From positions 780,869-844,868 of the forward strand of contig NZ_JACHJQ010000005.1 of the NCBI RefSeq assembly GCF_014203735.1: a stretch of 64,000 nucleotides of DNA, in the 5' to 3' direction. Origin of the DNA: Actinophytocola algeriensis. GTDB lineage: Bacteria; Actinomycetota; Actinomycetes; Mycobacteriales; Pseudonocardiaceae. Numbering within the stretch: position 1 is the first letter of the stretch; each line of letters begins with the position of its first letter. Below are positions 50,725-59,056 of this stretch, in pieces. A program made the position numbers and the translations under genes. A model generated the notes under the pieces. It saw only the letters and a list, made by a program, of their open reading frames with translations, was not told the origin of the DNA and did not search any database.

Positions 50725-51663
50725 TTACAGCGGCGGTAGTTCCTGCTGTCGTCCGATGAGCGGCGCGAGCGGGTCGCCTTTCGTCCGCAGCCGGTCGGAG
50801 ACGTCACGGACGGTCCAGCGGTCGGGGCGCAGCCCGGGCTCGGTCAGCTCCGCCCACCTGATCGGCACCGACACCGGTGCGTGCGGGAGCGGGCGGATGC
50901 TGAACGGTGCCACCAGCGTCTTGTTGATCGCGTTCTGCGTGTAGTCGAGACGGGCCAGGCCGCGGCGGCGGTCGCGGTACCACTCCCAGCTCACCAGCTC
51001 GGGCCGGACGCGGCCGACCACCCGGGACACCTTCCGCACCCACGAACGAGTGTCGTCGAAGGTGTACCCGTCACGCACCGGTATCCAGATCTGCACGCCC
51101 CGTTTCCCCGTCACCTTCGGCATCCCGGCCACGCCGAGGTGCGCGAGGGCGGTCCGGAACAGCCTGGCCAGCTCGACGATGTCGGCGAAGGTGGTGGTCT
51201 CGCCGGGGTCGATGTCGACCAGCGCCCACGTCGGCGCGTGCACGTCCGGCAGCCGGGACGTCCACGGGTGCAGCTCGACCCCGGCGAAGTTCGCCATCCA
51301 CACGAGCGCGGGCACGCTGTCGAGCACGGCGTAGCACTGCGTCTCGTCCACGTCCGCCTCGGTGTTGTGCCACCGCGTCAGCCATTCCGGGGCGTGCCCG
51401 GGCACCTCCTTGTGCCAGAAGCCGGGGCTGCCGACACCGTCGGGGTAGCGGTGGGCGTTCACCGGCCGCCCCGTGAGGTACGGCAGCAGGAACGGTGCGA
51501 CGTCGGCGTAGTACCGGATCACGTCCCGCTTGGTGAGTGCGGGTGGTCCGGGGAAGAGCACCTTGTCGAGGTTCGTGACCCGTACCTCCCGGCCACCGAC
51601 CGACCACCACCCGCCCCGGCCGAGGTCGTCGAGCGAGGTGGACGTCTGTTCCGCGACCTTCAT
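50725..51663 (-). CDS. LigD-type polymerase domain protein (non-homologous end joining)
   Basis: A 312-residue stand-alone archaeo-eukaryotic primase-type polymerase domain as in LigD. It opens with VRVTNLDKVLFPGPPALTKRDVIRYYADVAPFLLPYLTGRPVNAHRYPDGV, the usual N-terminal pattern. The metal-binding Asp pair is in WALVDIDPGETTTFADI near residue 150, with TGKRGVQIWIPV near 185 and SIRPLPHAPVSVPIRWAEL near 260. Such proteins fill gaps or add ribonucleotides at double-strand breaks with Ku and a ligase; neither is in this window. ATG 51661-51663. Confidence 0.88.
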   Translation of the reverse strand: MKVAEQTSTSLDDLGRGGWWSVGGREVRVTNLDKVLFPGPPALTKRDVIRYYADVAPFLLPYLTGRPVNAHRYPDGVGSPGFWHKEVPGHAPEWLTRWHNTEADVDETQCYAVLDSVPALVWMANFAGVELHPWTSRLPDVHAPTWALVDIDPGETTTFADIVELARLFRTALAHLGVAGMPKVTGKRGVQIWIPVRDGYTFDDTRSWVRKVSRVVGRVRPELVSWEWYRDRRRGLARLDYTQNAINKTLVAPFSIRPLPHAPVSVPIRWAELTEPGLRPDRWTVRDVSDRLRTKGDPLAPLIGRQQELPPL

Positions 51664-51737
51664 GACCAGGGAGTACCCCGCCGGAGCGACTTTGCCCGTC
51701 CGGTTTGCGGTGGCAGGCGGCGGGGCAGACAACAGGT

Positions 51738-51944
51738 ATGGCCACGATGGACGAGACCCTCGAAGACATGCTGGCGGATCTCACCTTCCCGGTGGAGAAG
51801 TGGGAAGTGACCATGTGCGCCGACCTCCGCGGCGCCTCGGCCGCCACCCGGCGGAAGCTGTACGACCTGCCGTGTCGCACCTTCGAAAGCCCCGAGGACG
51901 TCGCCGCGGCACTGAATCGCCGTGAGGTGCCCGAGGTGACCTGA
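51738..51944 (+). CDS. Small DUF2795-like protein, 68 aa
   Basis: ATG 51738 after ACAGG gives MATMDETLEDMLADLTFPVEKWEVTMCADLRGASAATRRKLYDLPCRTFESPEDVAAALNRREVPEVT-sized product of 68 residues. The pattern of a short helix, 'FP-V-x-K-W-E-V', and 'L-Y-x-L-P-x-R-x-F-x-S-x-E-D-V' is typical of small DUF2795-type proteins of actinobacteria. Function unknown; ATG 51747 is an alternative start. It is divergent from the LigD-type gene with a 74-bp gap. Confidence 0.7.
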   Translation: MATMDETLEDMLADLTFPVEKWEVTMCADLRGASAATRRKLYDLPCRTFESPEDVAAALNRREVPEVT

Positions 51945-51999
51945 CATTCAGGTGCGCCGTCTCGTCGTCCACGGTGACACCGATGGGAAGGGGACGGCG

Positions 52000-52467
52000 A
52001 TGCCGGCACCACGCGAGACGGACGAAGCCCTGATCAGGAAGCTCGTCGACACGACCGTCGACCGGCTCCGGGCCAAGGATCTCGACGGTATGAAGCGGCT
52101 CTACGCGCCGGACGTCGTGTCCTTCGACATCGACCCGCCGCTGCAACACGCCGGGGTGGCGGCGAAACTGGAGAACTGGGCACGCGTGTTCACGTTCTTC
52201 CGGGACGTGACCTACGAGCTGCGCGACCTGACCCTCACCGTGGGCGACGACGTGGCGTTCGGGCACGGCTTCGGCCGCCTCAGCGGCACACTGCGCGACG
52301 GCACGGCGACGGACGGCATGTGGGTCCGCGTCACCTACGGCCTCCGGAAGATCGACGGCGACTGGCTGATCGCGCACGACCAGGTGTCCGTGCCCCTGGA
52401 CGTGGCGACCGGCAGAGGGGTGGTCGACCTCGAACCGGCGACCGCCGCGGTGCACCCGTCACCGTGA
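52000..52467 (+). CDS. SnoaL/NTF2-like protein
   Basis: A 155-residue cystatin-like NTF2-fold protein: IRKLVDTTVDRLRAKDLDGMKRLYAPDVVSFDIDPPL is the usual helix-to-strand start, then AHGxxR-type strands (VAFGHGFGRLSGTLRDG; MWVRVTYGLRKIDGDWLIAHDQVSVPLD). The last strand with W-x-I-x-H-D-Q-x-S-x-P is a common SnoaL-like 3 hallmark. These proteins bind or modify small molecules; the role here is not known. ATG 52000 follows GGAAGGGG; the frame is open to 51952. Confidence 0.85.
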   Translation: MPAPRETDEALIRKLVDTTVDRLRAKDLDGMKRLYAPDVVSFDIDPPLQHAGVAAKLENWARVFTFFRDVTYELRDLTLTVGDDVAFGHGFGRLSGTLRDGTATDGMWVRVTYGLRKIDGDWLIAHDQVSVPLDVATGRGVVDLEPATAAVHPSP

Positions 52468-52796
52468 GCGGACGGGGCCCGCGAGGTGGGACCGCACGGT
52501 CCGCGCGAACCGGTCCGTCGACAGGATCGGCACCGGCTCCGCATCCGGGCTGACCTCGTGTGCTGCCCTTTCGTGCAGTCGTCGCCGCCCTTTCGGCGCT
52601 GGTCAGCGGGTGTCCGGATGCATCGGAAGGTGGTTAAGGCTCCACCCGGCCGCGTCCCCGCATCCAGTCGCACGATGCGCATTGAGCCACCTGATGGTCA
52701 TTTGCCGTTCTTTTGGTGTTGATGTGGCGAACAGCGTCACGCTCACCCACCCCGCCGCGATGTTCGTCCTGGTGTCCATCGTGTGTTGGAGGGAAT
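52468..52796. other. Intergenic region without recognisable gene
   Basis: About 330 bp between the SnoaL-like gene and the LuxR regulator. I see no protein-like frame, RNA gene or strong hairpin. AT-richer sequence near 52690-52735 (CATTTGCCGTTCTTTTGGTG) is the likely promoter region of the regulator. Confidence 0.6.
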
Positions 52797-53516
52797 TTGG
52801 GATCGGCGATTGTGTCCGTCGTGATCGCGGACGAGCAGCCTGTCGTTCGGCGGGGGTTGGGCGCGTTGCTGTCCAGGAACGCCGCCATCGCGGTCGCCGC
52901 GGAGGCGGCCACCGCGCGGGAGGCGCTCCGGATGGCCGTGTTGCACCGGCCGGACGTGCTCGTGCTCGACACCGGGCTGCCCGGTGGGCATGTGGACGGC
53001 ACGGTGCGGGAGCTGCGCCGCGCGTCGCCGGGCACCGCGGTGCTCGTGTTCACGGCCGCCGACGACGAGGACACGGTGATCGCCGCGGTGCGGGCCGGGG
53101 CGCGGGGTTACCTGCTCAAGAACAGCACCGACGACAGCATCGTCCGTGCCGTGACCGCGCTCGCGCACGGTGAGACCGTGCTGGGGCCCGGTGTCGCCGA
53201 CCGGCTCATCAGCCGCATCGGCAGCAGGCCTGCCCGGTTCCAGGACATGTTCCCCGAGCTGACCGCGCGGGAGCAGGACGTGCTGGAGCTGGTCGCGGCG
53301 GGCATGGGCAACACCGCGATCGCCGCCCGGCTGCACCTGTCGCCGAAGACGATCGCCAACCACCTCTCCGTGATCTTCGGGAAGCTGCACGTCCCGAGCC
53401 GCGCGGCCGCCATCGAGCTCGTCAAGGGCGGGCGGCGCGCACCCCTCGAACTCGTGCGCGGCACCCCCGCCCCGTTCCGTCTCCGCGCCGCGTCCGGTGC
53501 CATGGCCACCTCCTAG
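52797..53516 (+). CDS. LuxR/NarL family response regulator
   Basis: A 239-residue two-domain regulator. The receiver domain (residues 5-120) begins VSVVIADEQPVVRRGLGALL and has the phospho-acceptor Asp in VLVLDTGLPGG, Thr in VFTAADDED and Lys in YLLKNSTDD. The NarL-type helix-turn-helix is LTAREQDVLELVAAGMGNTAIAARLHLSPKTIANHLSVIFGKLHV (about 160-205). TTG 52797 is chosen because GGAGGG lies 5 nt upstream; GTG 52812 is an alternative without a site. No partner kinase is adjacent. It may be a pathway regulator of the NRPS/PKS region because the kinase and exporter genes follow directly. Confidence 0.85.
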   Translation: MGSAIVSVVIADEQPVVRRGLGALLSRNAAIAVAAEAATAREALRMAVLHRPDVLVLDTGLPGGHVDGTVRELRRASPGTAVLVFTAADDEDTVIAAVRAGARGYLLKNSTDDSIVRAVTALAHGETVLGPGVADRLISRIGSRPARFQDMFPELTAREQDVLELVAAGMGNTAIAARLHLSPKTIANHLSVIFGKLHVPSRAAAIELVKGGRRAPLELVRGTPAPFRLRAASGAMATS

Positions 53517-53527
53517 GAGTGATCTCG

Positions 53528-54364
53528 TTGCTCGACCTCGAGGCGATCACCGCCCGGCTCGAACCCCGCTTCGGCAAAGGCGCGCACCGCTGGGTGCCGA
53601 AGCTGCCCGGCCGCGTCGCGGCCATCGCGCAGGAGTGGGGGCTGACCGTCGGCGCGGAGTTCAAGTCCGGCAACTCGTCCGTCGTGCTCCGCTGCGACCA
53701 CGCGAGCGGCCCGGCGATCCTCAAGCTCTCACCCGACTCCTACGCGGTGCGCGAGGAAACCGAGATGCTGCGGCAGTTCGCGCCCAGTGGCCGGGTGCCC
53801 GCCGTGCTCGCCGCCGACCGCGGCGCCGTGCTGCTCGAAGCGGTGCACCCCGGCGCGCTCGTCGAGAAGCTGGCCACCCCGCCGACCCCCGAGGAGTACG
53901 CGGCGTTCCTCACCGACCTGCACTCCTCGGGTGACCCGGACAGCGCGCCGCGCAAGCTCGTCGACTGGCTGGAGGTCCTGTTCAGCTCCGCCGCCAAACG
54001 CGGCGCCGACCTGACCTCCTCCCGCGCGCTGCGGGACGAGCTGCTGGCCGAGCCGACCGAGGACGTGCTGCTGCACGGCGACCTCCACCTCGGCAACGTC
54101 CTCACCTCGGACCGGAAGGGGCTCGTCGCGATCGACCCGATGGCGTGCGTCGGCGACCCGTGCTTCGACGCCGTCGACTACGTCCTCGAAGGACTCGACC
54201 GTGCGGAGATGCTGCGCCGCCGCGACGCGCTCGCCGCCGCGGCCGGTGTCGACGCCGGCCGGCTCGACGCGTGGTGCCGCGTCACCGCCCCGATCGGCGC
54301 CACCCACGTCAGCAACCCGGGGCACTCCGCCGAGCTGGCCGCGTTCGGTCGCGGCGAGTACTGA
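53528..54364 (+). CDS. APH(6)/hydroxyurea-type phosphotransferase
   Basis: A 278-residue small-molecule kinase of the APH fold. WVPKLPGRVAAIAQEWGLTVGAEFKSGNSSVVL near the N-terminus matches the streptomycin 6-kinase/viomycin and hydroxyurea phosphotransferase group. The catalytic loop is LLHGDLHLGNVL near residue 180, and the metal-binding site is AIDPMACVGDPCFD near 200. TTG 53528 is preferred because AGGAG is 8 nt upstream; GTG 53519 overlaps that site. It is adjacent to an exporter and the biosynthetic genes, so a self-resistance role is plausible. The start overlaps none of the regulator, whose stop is 11 bp before. Confidence 0.85.
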   Translation: MLDLEAITARLEPRFGKGAHRWVPKLPGRVAAIAQEWGLTVGAEFKSGNSSVVLRCDHASGPAILKLSPDSYAVREETEMLRQFAPSGRVPAVLAADRGAVLLEAVHPGALVEKLATPPTPEEYAAFLTDLHSSGDPDSAPRKLVDWLEVLFSSAAKRGADLTSSRALRDELLAEPTEDVLLHGDLHLGNVLTSDRKGLVAIDPMACVGDPCFDAVDYVLEGLDRAEMLRRRDALAAAAGVDAGRLDAWCRVTAPIGATHVSNPGHSAELAAFGRGEY

Positions 54365-54378
54365 CCGGGAAATCCTCC

Positions 54379-54420
54379 CGGCACGTTCCCGGCCGCGACA
54401 CTGCCGCCGGGAACGTGCCG
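54379..54420. terminator. Perfect 15-bp hairpin between kinase and exporter genes
   Basis: CGGCACGTTCCCGGC (54379-54393) and its exact complement (54406-54420) flank a 12-nt loop, 15 bp after the kinase stop. There is no T-tract. It can act as a terminator or stabilise the kinase mRNA end. Confidence 0.6.
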
Positions 54421-54469
54421 TGGCGTCTCATCGAAACGTCGGAACCCCACCAGCACAGGACGTGTACCC

Positions 54470-55708
54470 ATGCCCATCGCCACCCTGCTGTCCCGGGTGA
54501 TCCCGCCGGATGCCCTGCGCCGCAAGCTGATCGCGATCCGCCTCGCCGAGTCGATCGGCAAGGGCGTGTTCATCAGCGGCAGCGTCGTCTACTTCACCCT
54601 CCACGTCGGACTGTCGGCCGGCCAGGTCGGCCTCGGCCTGTCCGCGGCGGGATTCTCCGGGCTCGTGTCGTCGGTCGTGTTCGGCATGGTCGCCGACCGG
54701 ATGAGCCGCAGGAAGCTGTTGTGCGCCCTGTTCCTGACGCTGGCGGCCGGGTTCGGCCTGTATTCCCTTGTGGACACCGCGGGTGCGTTCTTCGCGCTGG
54801 TCATGTGCGTCGGGTTCGTGGAGTACGGCACGAGCCCGACCATGAGCGCGCTGATGGGCACGCTCGTGCCACCCGACGAGCGGGTCCGGCTCAAGGCGAT
54901 GATGCGCTCGGTGTTCAACATCGGCTTCAGCGTGGGCATCGGCGTGGCCGCGGCGGCCGCGCTGTCGCCGCGGCTGCTGGTGGTCATCCCGCTGACCACC
55001 GCCGCGCTGATGGTCGTCGCCGCCGTGCTCGTCACCCGGCTCCCAGAAGGCGAGCGCAAGACGATCCCCAGTGGACTCGCGAAGTTCGCGGCCGTGCGGG
55101 ACCTGCCGTTCCTCGGTGTCATCGGGGTGTCGGCGGTGCTCGCGTCGCACGTCACGATCGTGCTGGTGACGTTGCCGCTGTGGGCGTTGAGCCGGACCTC
55201 GGTGCCGCACTTCGTGGTGCCGCTCCTGCTGATCTTCAACACGGTGTTCGTGATCCTCTTCCAGGTGCGGGCCAGCAAGGGCGCCGAGACGGTCGCCGGG
55301 GCGTGCCGGACCGCCCGCCGCTCCGGGTTCTGGCTCGCGGGCGGCTGTCTCGTCATCGCCCTCACCGCCCTGACCAGCAACATGGTGGTGGTGACCGTCG
55401 CGATCGTCGCGGCCGTGCTCGTCCTGTCCACGGCCGAGATCATGCAGTCCGCGTCGGCGTGGGGACTCGGCTTCGGGCTCGCGCCGGAACACGCGCAGGG
55501 CGAGTACCTCGGCGCGTTCGACCTGCACGTCATCACGCAGAACATCGCGGGTCCCGCGGTCCTGTCCGGAGTGGTGATCGCGTTCGGACTGTGGGGGTGG
55601 GTGGCGGTCGCCGTCGTCGTGCTCGTGGCCGCCACGGTCATCACCCCGGTGGCGCGCAACAGTGAGCGGCGACTGGTCGCCCAGCAACCGGAACTCGCCA
55701 CCGTGTAA
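54470..55708 (+). CDS. MFS transporter (12-TM exporter)
   Basis: A 412-residue major facilitator with about twelve hydrophobic segments. The loop between helices 2 and 3 has GMVADRMSRRKLLC (the G-x-x-x-D-R-x-x-R-R/K motif of MFS), and a similar motif is in the second half around RASKGAETVAG. Helix 1 starts KLIAIRLAESIGKGVFISGSVVYFTLHVG. Such DHA1-like carriers export drugs; next to an NRPS/PKS cluster and an APH-type kinase it could be the product exporter (inference). ATG 54470 follows a short leader without a strong site. A strong terminator follows. Confidence 0.88.
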   Translation: MPIATLLSRVIPPDALRRKLIAIRLAESIGKGVFISGSVVYFTLHVGLSAGQVGLGLSAAGFSGLVSSVVFGMVADRMSRRKLLCALFLTLAAGFGLYSLVDTAGAFFALVMCVGFVEYGTSPTMSALMGTLVPPDERVRLKAMMRSVFNIGFSVGIGVAAAAALSPRLLVVIPLTTAALMVVAAVLVTRLPEGERKTIPSGLAKFAAVRDLPFLGVIGVSAVLASHVTIVLVTLPLWALSRTSVPHFVVPLLLIFNTVFVILFQVRASKGAETVAGACRTARRSGFWLAGGCLVIALTALTSNMVVVTVAIVAAVLVLSTAEIMQSASAWGLGFGLAPEHAQGEYLGAFDLHVITQNIAGPAVLSGVVIAFGLWGWVAVAVVVLVAATVITPVARNSERRLVAQQPELATV

Positions 55709-55721
55709 CGGTTTCGCGATC

Positions 55722-55757
55722 AAGGCCCGGGTCGGCAGTGCGCCGCCCGGGCCTTTT
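55722..55757 (+). terminator. Rho-independent terminator of the MFS gene
   Basis: AAGGCCCGGG (55722-55731) pairs with CCCGGGCCTT (55746-55755); an inner CGGC/GCCG pairing extends the stem, and TTTT follows within 55754-55757. It separates the exporter from the NRPS operon. Confidence 0.85.
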
Positions 55758-55873
55758 CGCATACCACGGTCCCGTGGATACACCGGTGACCTCCCGCTGA
55801 ACGAGGAAGGTTTCCCGGGCGTCCCGGAGGTCTGCCACCTCCATCGGGAACGCGCTCGTACCAAGCTCGAGGC

Positions 55874-58800
55874 ATGGTCTTCACCGGTCGGGCGTCGTTC
55901 GCCCAGGAACGGCTGTACTTCCTCAACGAGCTGCAGCCGGGCAACCCCGCCTACGTCGTCGCGTTCGCCGTCCGCCTCGACGGTCCACTCCGGACCGACG
56001 CGCTGGCGACGGCGTTGCGGCGGGTGGTCGCGAGGCACGACGCCTTGCGCACGACCTTCGCGGTCGTCGACGGCGTGCTCGAACAGCACGTGCACGAGAA
56101 CGGCGGTCCGGACGTCATCGCCCAGGACGTCCCGTGGGTGGACCGCGCGACCCAGGAGGCCCAGCTGCGCGACCTCGTCGCGACCGAGGCCGCGCGCCCC
56201 TTCTCGCTGACCGCCGGACCGCTGCTGCGGGCGTGGCTGAGCAGCTGGAGCGCCGACGAGCACGCGCTGACCGTCCTCGTGCACCACATCGCCTGCGACG
56301 GCTGGGCGGTCGGCCTCCTGCTCGCCGACCTCGCCGCCGAGTACAACGCCGCCGTCGCGGGGAACAGCGCCACCTACGACGAGGAGCCGCGGTCCTACCT
56401 GCGTTACGCGGCGGCCCAGCGCGCGGAGTCCGGTCGCGACGAGGCCGGTCTCGCCTTCTGGCGGGCCAGCCTCGCGAACGCCCCTCGGCTCGCCATCACC
56501 ACCGACCACCCCCGCCCGAGCGTGCTGAGCTGCCGGGGCGAGGTGCTCCGCAGGCCGGTCACGCCGGAGCTCGTCGACCGGCTCACCGGCTGGGCCCGCG
56601 CGCACGGCACCACGCTGTTCACCGTCGCGCTCGCCGCCTACGCGTCCGTGCTCGGCAGGCACACCGGCCAGGACGACGTGGTGGTCGGCGTGCCCGTCGC
56701 GAACCGGATGGAGGAGGGCGAGGAACAGCTCGTCGGCTGCCTCGTCAACACGCTCCCGGTGCGCGTCGACCTGTCCGGCCACCCGTCGTTCGCCGAACTG
56801 GTGGACCGGGTCCGGGCCGCGTCCCTCGCCGCGTTCTCCTGGCAGCACGTGCCGTTCGAACAGATCGTCGCGGCCACCATGTCGGTCACCGAGGGGGAGC
56901 GGGAGCTGAGCCACGCGCCGCTGTTCCAGACCGCGCTGTCCGTGCAGAACTTCCCGTTCGCGTTCCCGGAGCTGACCGGCCTGGTGCTCACCGAGGTCGA
57001 CGTGGAGATCGACGCGACCAAGTTCGACATCGGCATGACGCTCGACGTCGCCACGGAGATCCCGTTCCTGCGCGCCGAGTTCAGCACCGACCTGTTCGAA
57101 CGGGACACCGCGGCGACGCTGCTCGCGCACTACCACACGTTCCTCTCGTCCATTGTGGACGGCGAGCCCGGCATGGTCACCGAGGCGGAACGGGCGCGGC
57201 TCACCGCCGACGCGGACAAGCCGATGCCCGTCGCGCCTTCGGTGGCGGCGCGGTTCGTCGAGCAGGCACACCGGAACCCGGCGGCCACCGCGATCCGCCA
57301 CCGGGGCGGCGAGCTCACCTACGCGGAGCTGGACCGGTGGTCCGACCGCATCGCGGGCGCACTCGTCGCGAACGGCGTCGCCCGAGGCGACCGGGTCAGC
57401 CTGCTGCTGCACCGCTCCCCGGCGGTGGCGGCGGCGATCCTGGGGGTCTGGAAGGCGGGTGGCGCGTACGTGCCGCTCGACCCGGAGTACCCGAGGGGAC
57501 GGCTGGACCTGATCGTCGCGGGCGCGGCGACCCGGGTGACACTGACCGAGCCCGGCACCTCGGTGCTCGCAGACGAGCTCACGGCCGGGCAGGACACCAC
57601 CCTGCTCGACGTGTTCGCGGCCGACGGCGATCCCGTCCCGCCGCACAGCTTCCCGTCCCCCGGTGACCTGGCGTACGTGATCTACACGTCCGGGTCGACC
57701 GGCGCCCCCAAGGGGGTGATGGTCGGGCACGGCGGCGTCGACGCGTTGTTCACGCCCACCCCGGCCGGGCTCGACACCACCGCGGACGACGTGTGGCTGT
57801 GCGCGCACTCGTTCGCGTTCGACTTCTCCGTGTGGGAGCTGTGGGGCGCGCTCACCACCGGCGCCCGCGTGGTGATCGCCGACCAGGCAGACCTCGTGGA
57901 CCCGGCCCGGCTGGCCGCGCTGGTCCGGGACGAGGGCGTCACCGTGCTCAGCCAGACCCCCGGTTCGCTGTACCGGATGTTGCCGTCCTACCTGGACCTG
58001 GCAGGCGCCGGCGCACCACTGCGGTACGTCGTGCTCGGCGGCGAGGCGCTGACGTGGTCGCGGGTCGCCGCGATGGTGACACCGGGACTCCGGACCGAGT
58101 TCGTGAACATGTACGGCATCACCGAGGGCACCGTCCACGTGACGATCACGCGGGTGCCCGCCGCCGGCCTGGCGTCCGTGCGGCCGGGGGACATCGGCGT
58201 CGCGCTGCCGTCCGGCCGCTGCTACGTGCTCGACGAGAACCTCGAGCCTGCGGGCACCGGCGTCCCTGGCGAGCTGTACATCGGCGGTGCGCTGGTCGCG
58301 CACGGCTACCTCGGCAACCCGGACCTGACGGCGGAGCGGTTCCGGCCCGACCCGTTCGGTCCCGGCACGGTCTACAAGACCGGTGACGTCGTCCGGCAGC
58401 TGTCCGACGGCAGGCTGGTGTACCTGGGCCGCAACGACAGCCAGGTCCAGATCCGCGGCCACCGCGTCGAGTGCGGCGAGGTCGAGCAGGCGTTCCTGCG
58501 CCACCCGGAGGTGCGTGCGTGCGCGGTGGTCCCGGACGGCGACCGCCTGCTGGCCTACGTCGTCGGCACGGGTGACGAGCGTGCGCTGCGTACCCACGTG
58601 CAGACCGTGCTGCCCGGTTACATGGTGCCGTCCACAGTGGTCCCCGTGGCCGCGATCCCGTTGACCGCACACGGAAAGGTCGATGCGCGGAAACTGCTCG
58701 CCGACCACCGGCCGGTCACCGTCCGAACCGGGCCCGCCGAGCGCGGCAGCTCGCTCGAGGAACGCATCCGCCGCATCTGGATCGACGTCCTCGCGAACGA

Positions 58801-59056
58801 CGACGTCGGCCTGCACGACAACTTCTTCGACCTCGGCGGCCACAGCTTCGCGCTGATCACCGCTCAGGAACGGATGGCGGCCGACGGCCTCGACATCTCG
58901 GTCACCGACCTCTTCCGGTCCGGCACGGTCGCGGCCTGCGCCGCGCACTTCCGGCCCACGGCCGCGGTGGTCCCGGCCGCACGCGCACAGGACCGCAGGA
59001 CCGGCCGCGCCATGCTGGCCGGCCGACGCAGAAGGGCAGGAGCCGACCGTGGCTGA
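55874..59056 (+). CDS. NRPS module: condensation-adenylation-carrier (C-A-T), threonine-like specificity code
   Basis: A 1060-residue single module. C domain residues about 5-440: FTGRASFAQERLYFL opening, active-site HHIACDG (His137-His138), FQTALSVQNF and other motifs. A domain about 455-950: YVIYTSGSTGAPKGVM (A3), AFDFSVWELWG (A4, Asp650), GGEAL, NMYGITEGTVHVT (A5), YKTGDVVR and NGxVDARK-type end (HGKVDARKLL). Hand-aligned substrate pocket: D-F-W-S-V-G-M-V-H-K, close to threonine code DFWNIGMVHK. Carrier with Ser991 in DLGGHSFAL. The module starts with its C domain, so it either accepts an acyl starter or follows a module elsewhere. ATG 55874. Overlaps the next gene by 8 bp. Confidence 0.93.
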   Translation: MVFTGRASFAQERLYFLNELQPGNPAYVVAFAVRLDGPLRTDALATALRRVVARHDALRTTFAVVDGVLEQHVHENGGPDVIAQDVPWVDRATQEAQLRDLVATEAARPFSLTAGPLLRAWLSSWSADEHALTVLVHHIACDGWAVGLLLADLAAEYNAAVAGNSATYDEEPRSYLRYAAAQRAESGRDEAGLAFWRASLANAPRLAITTDHPRPSVLSCRGEVLRRPVTPELVDRLTGWARAHGTTLFTVALAAYASVLGRHTGQDDVVVGVPVANRMEEGEEQLVGCLVNTLPVRVDLSGHPSFAELVDRVRAASLAAFSWQHVPFEQIVAATMSVTEGERELSHAPLFQTALSVQNFPFAFPELTGLVLTEVDVEIDATKFDIGMTLDVATEIPFLRAEFSTDLFERDTAATLLAHYHTFLSSIVDGEPGMVTEAERARLTADADKPMPVAPSVAARFVEQAHRNPAATAIRHRGGELTYAELDRWSDRIAGALVANGVARGDRVSLLLHRSPAVAAAILGVWKAGGAYVPLDPEYPRGRLDLIVAGAATRVTLTEPGTSVLADELTAGQDTTLLDVFAADGDPVPPHSFPSPGDLAYVIYTSGSTGAPKGVMVGHGGVDALFTPTPAGLDTTADDVWLCAHSFAFDFSVWELWGALTTGARVVIADQADLVDPARLAALVRDEGVTVLSQTPGSLYRMLPSYLDLAGAGAPLRYVVLGGEALTWSRVAAMVTPGLRTEFVNMYGITEGTVHVTITRVPAAGLASVRPGDIGVALPSGRCYVLDENLEPAGTGVPGELYIGGALVAHGYLGNPDLTAERFRPDPFGPGTVYKTGDVVRQLSDGRLVYLGRNDSQVQIRGHRVECGEVEQAFLRHPEVRACAVVPDGDRLLAYVVGTGDERALRTHVQTVLPGYMVPSTVVPVAAIPLTAHGKVDARKLLADHRPVTVRTGPAERGSSLEERIRRIWIDVLANDDVGLHDNFFDLGGHSFALITAQERMAADGLDISVTDLFRSGTVAACAAHFRPTAAVVPAARAQDRRTGRAMLAGRRRRAGADRG

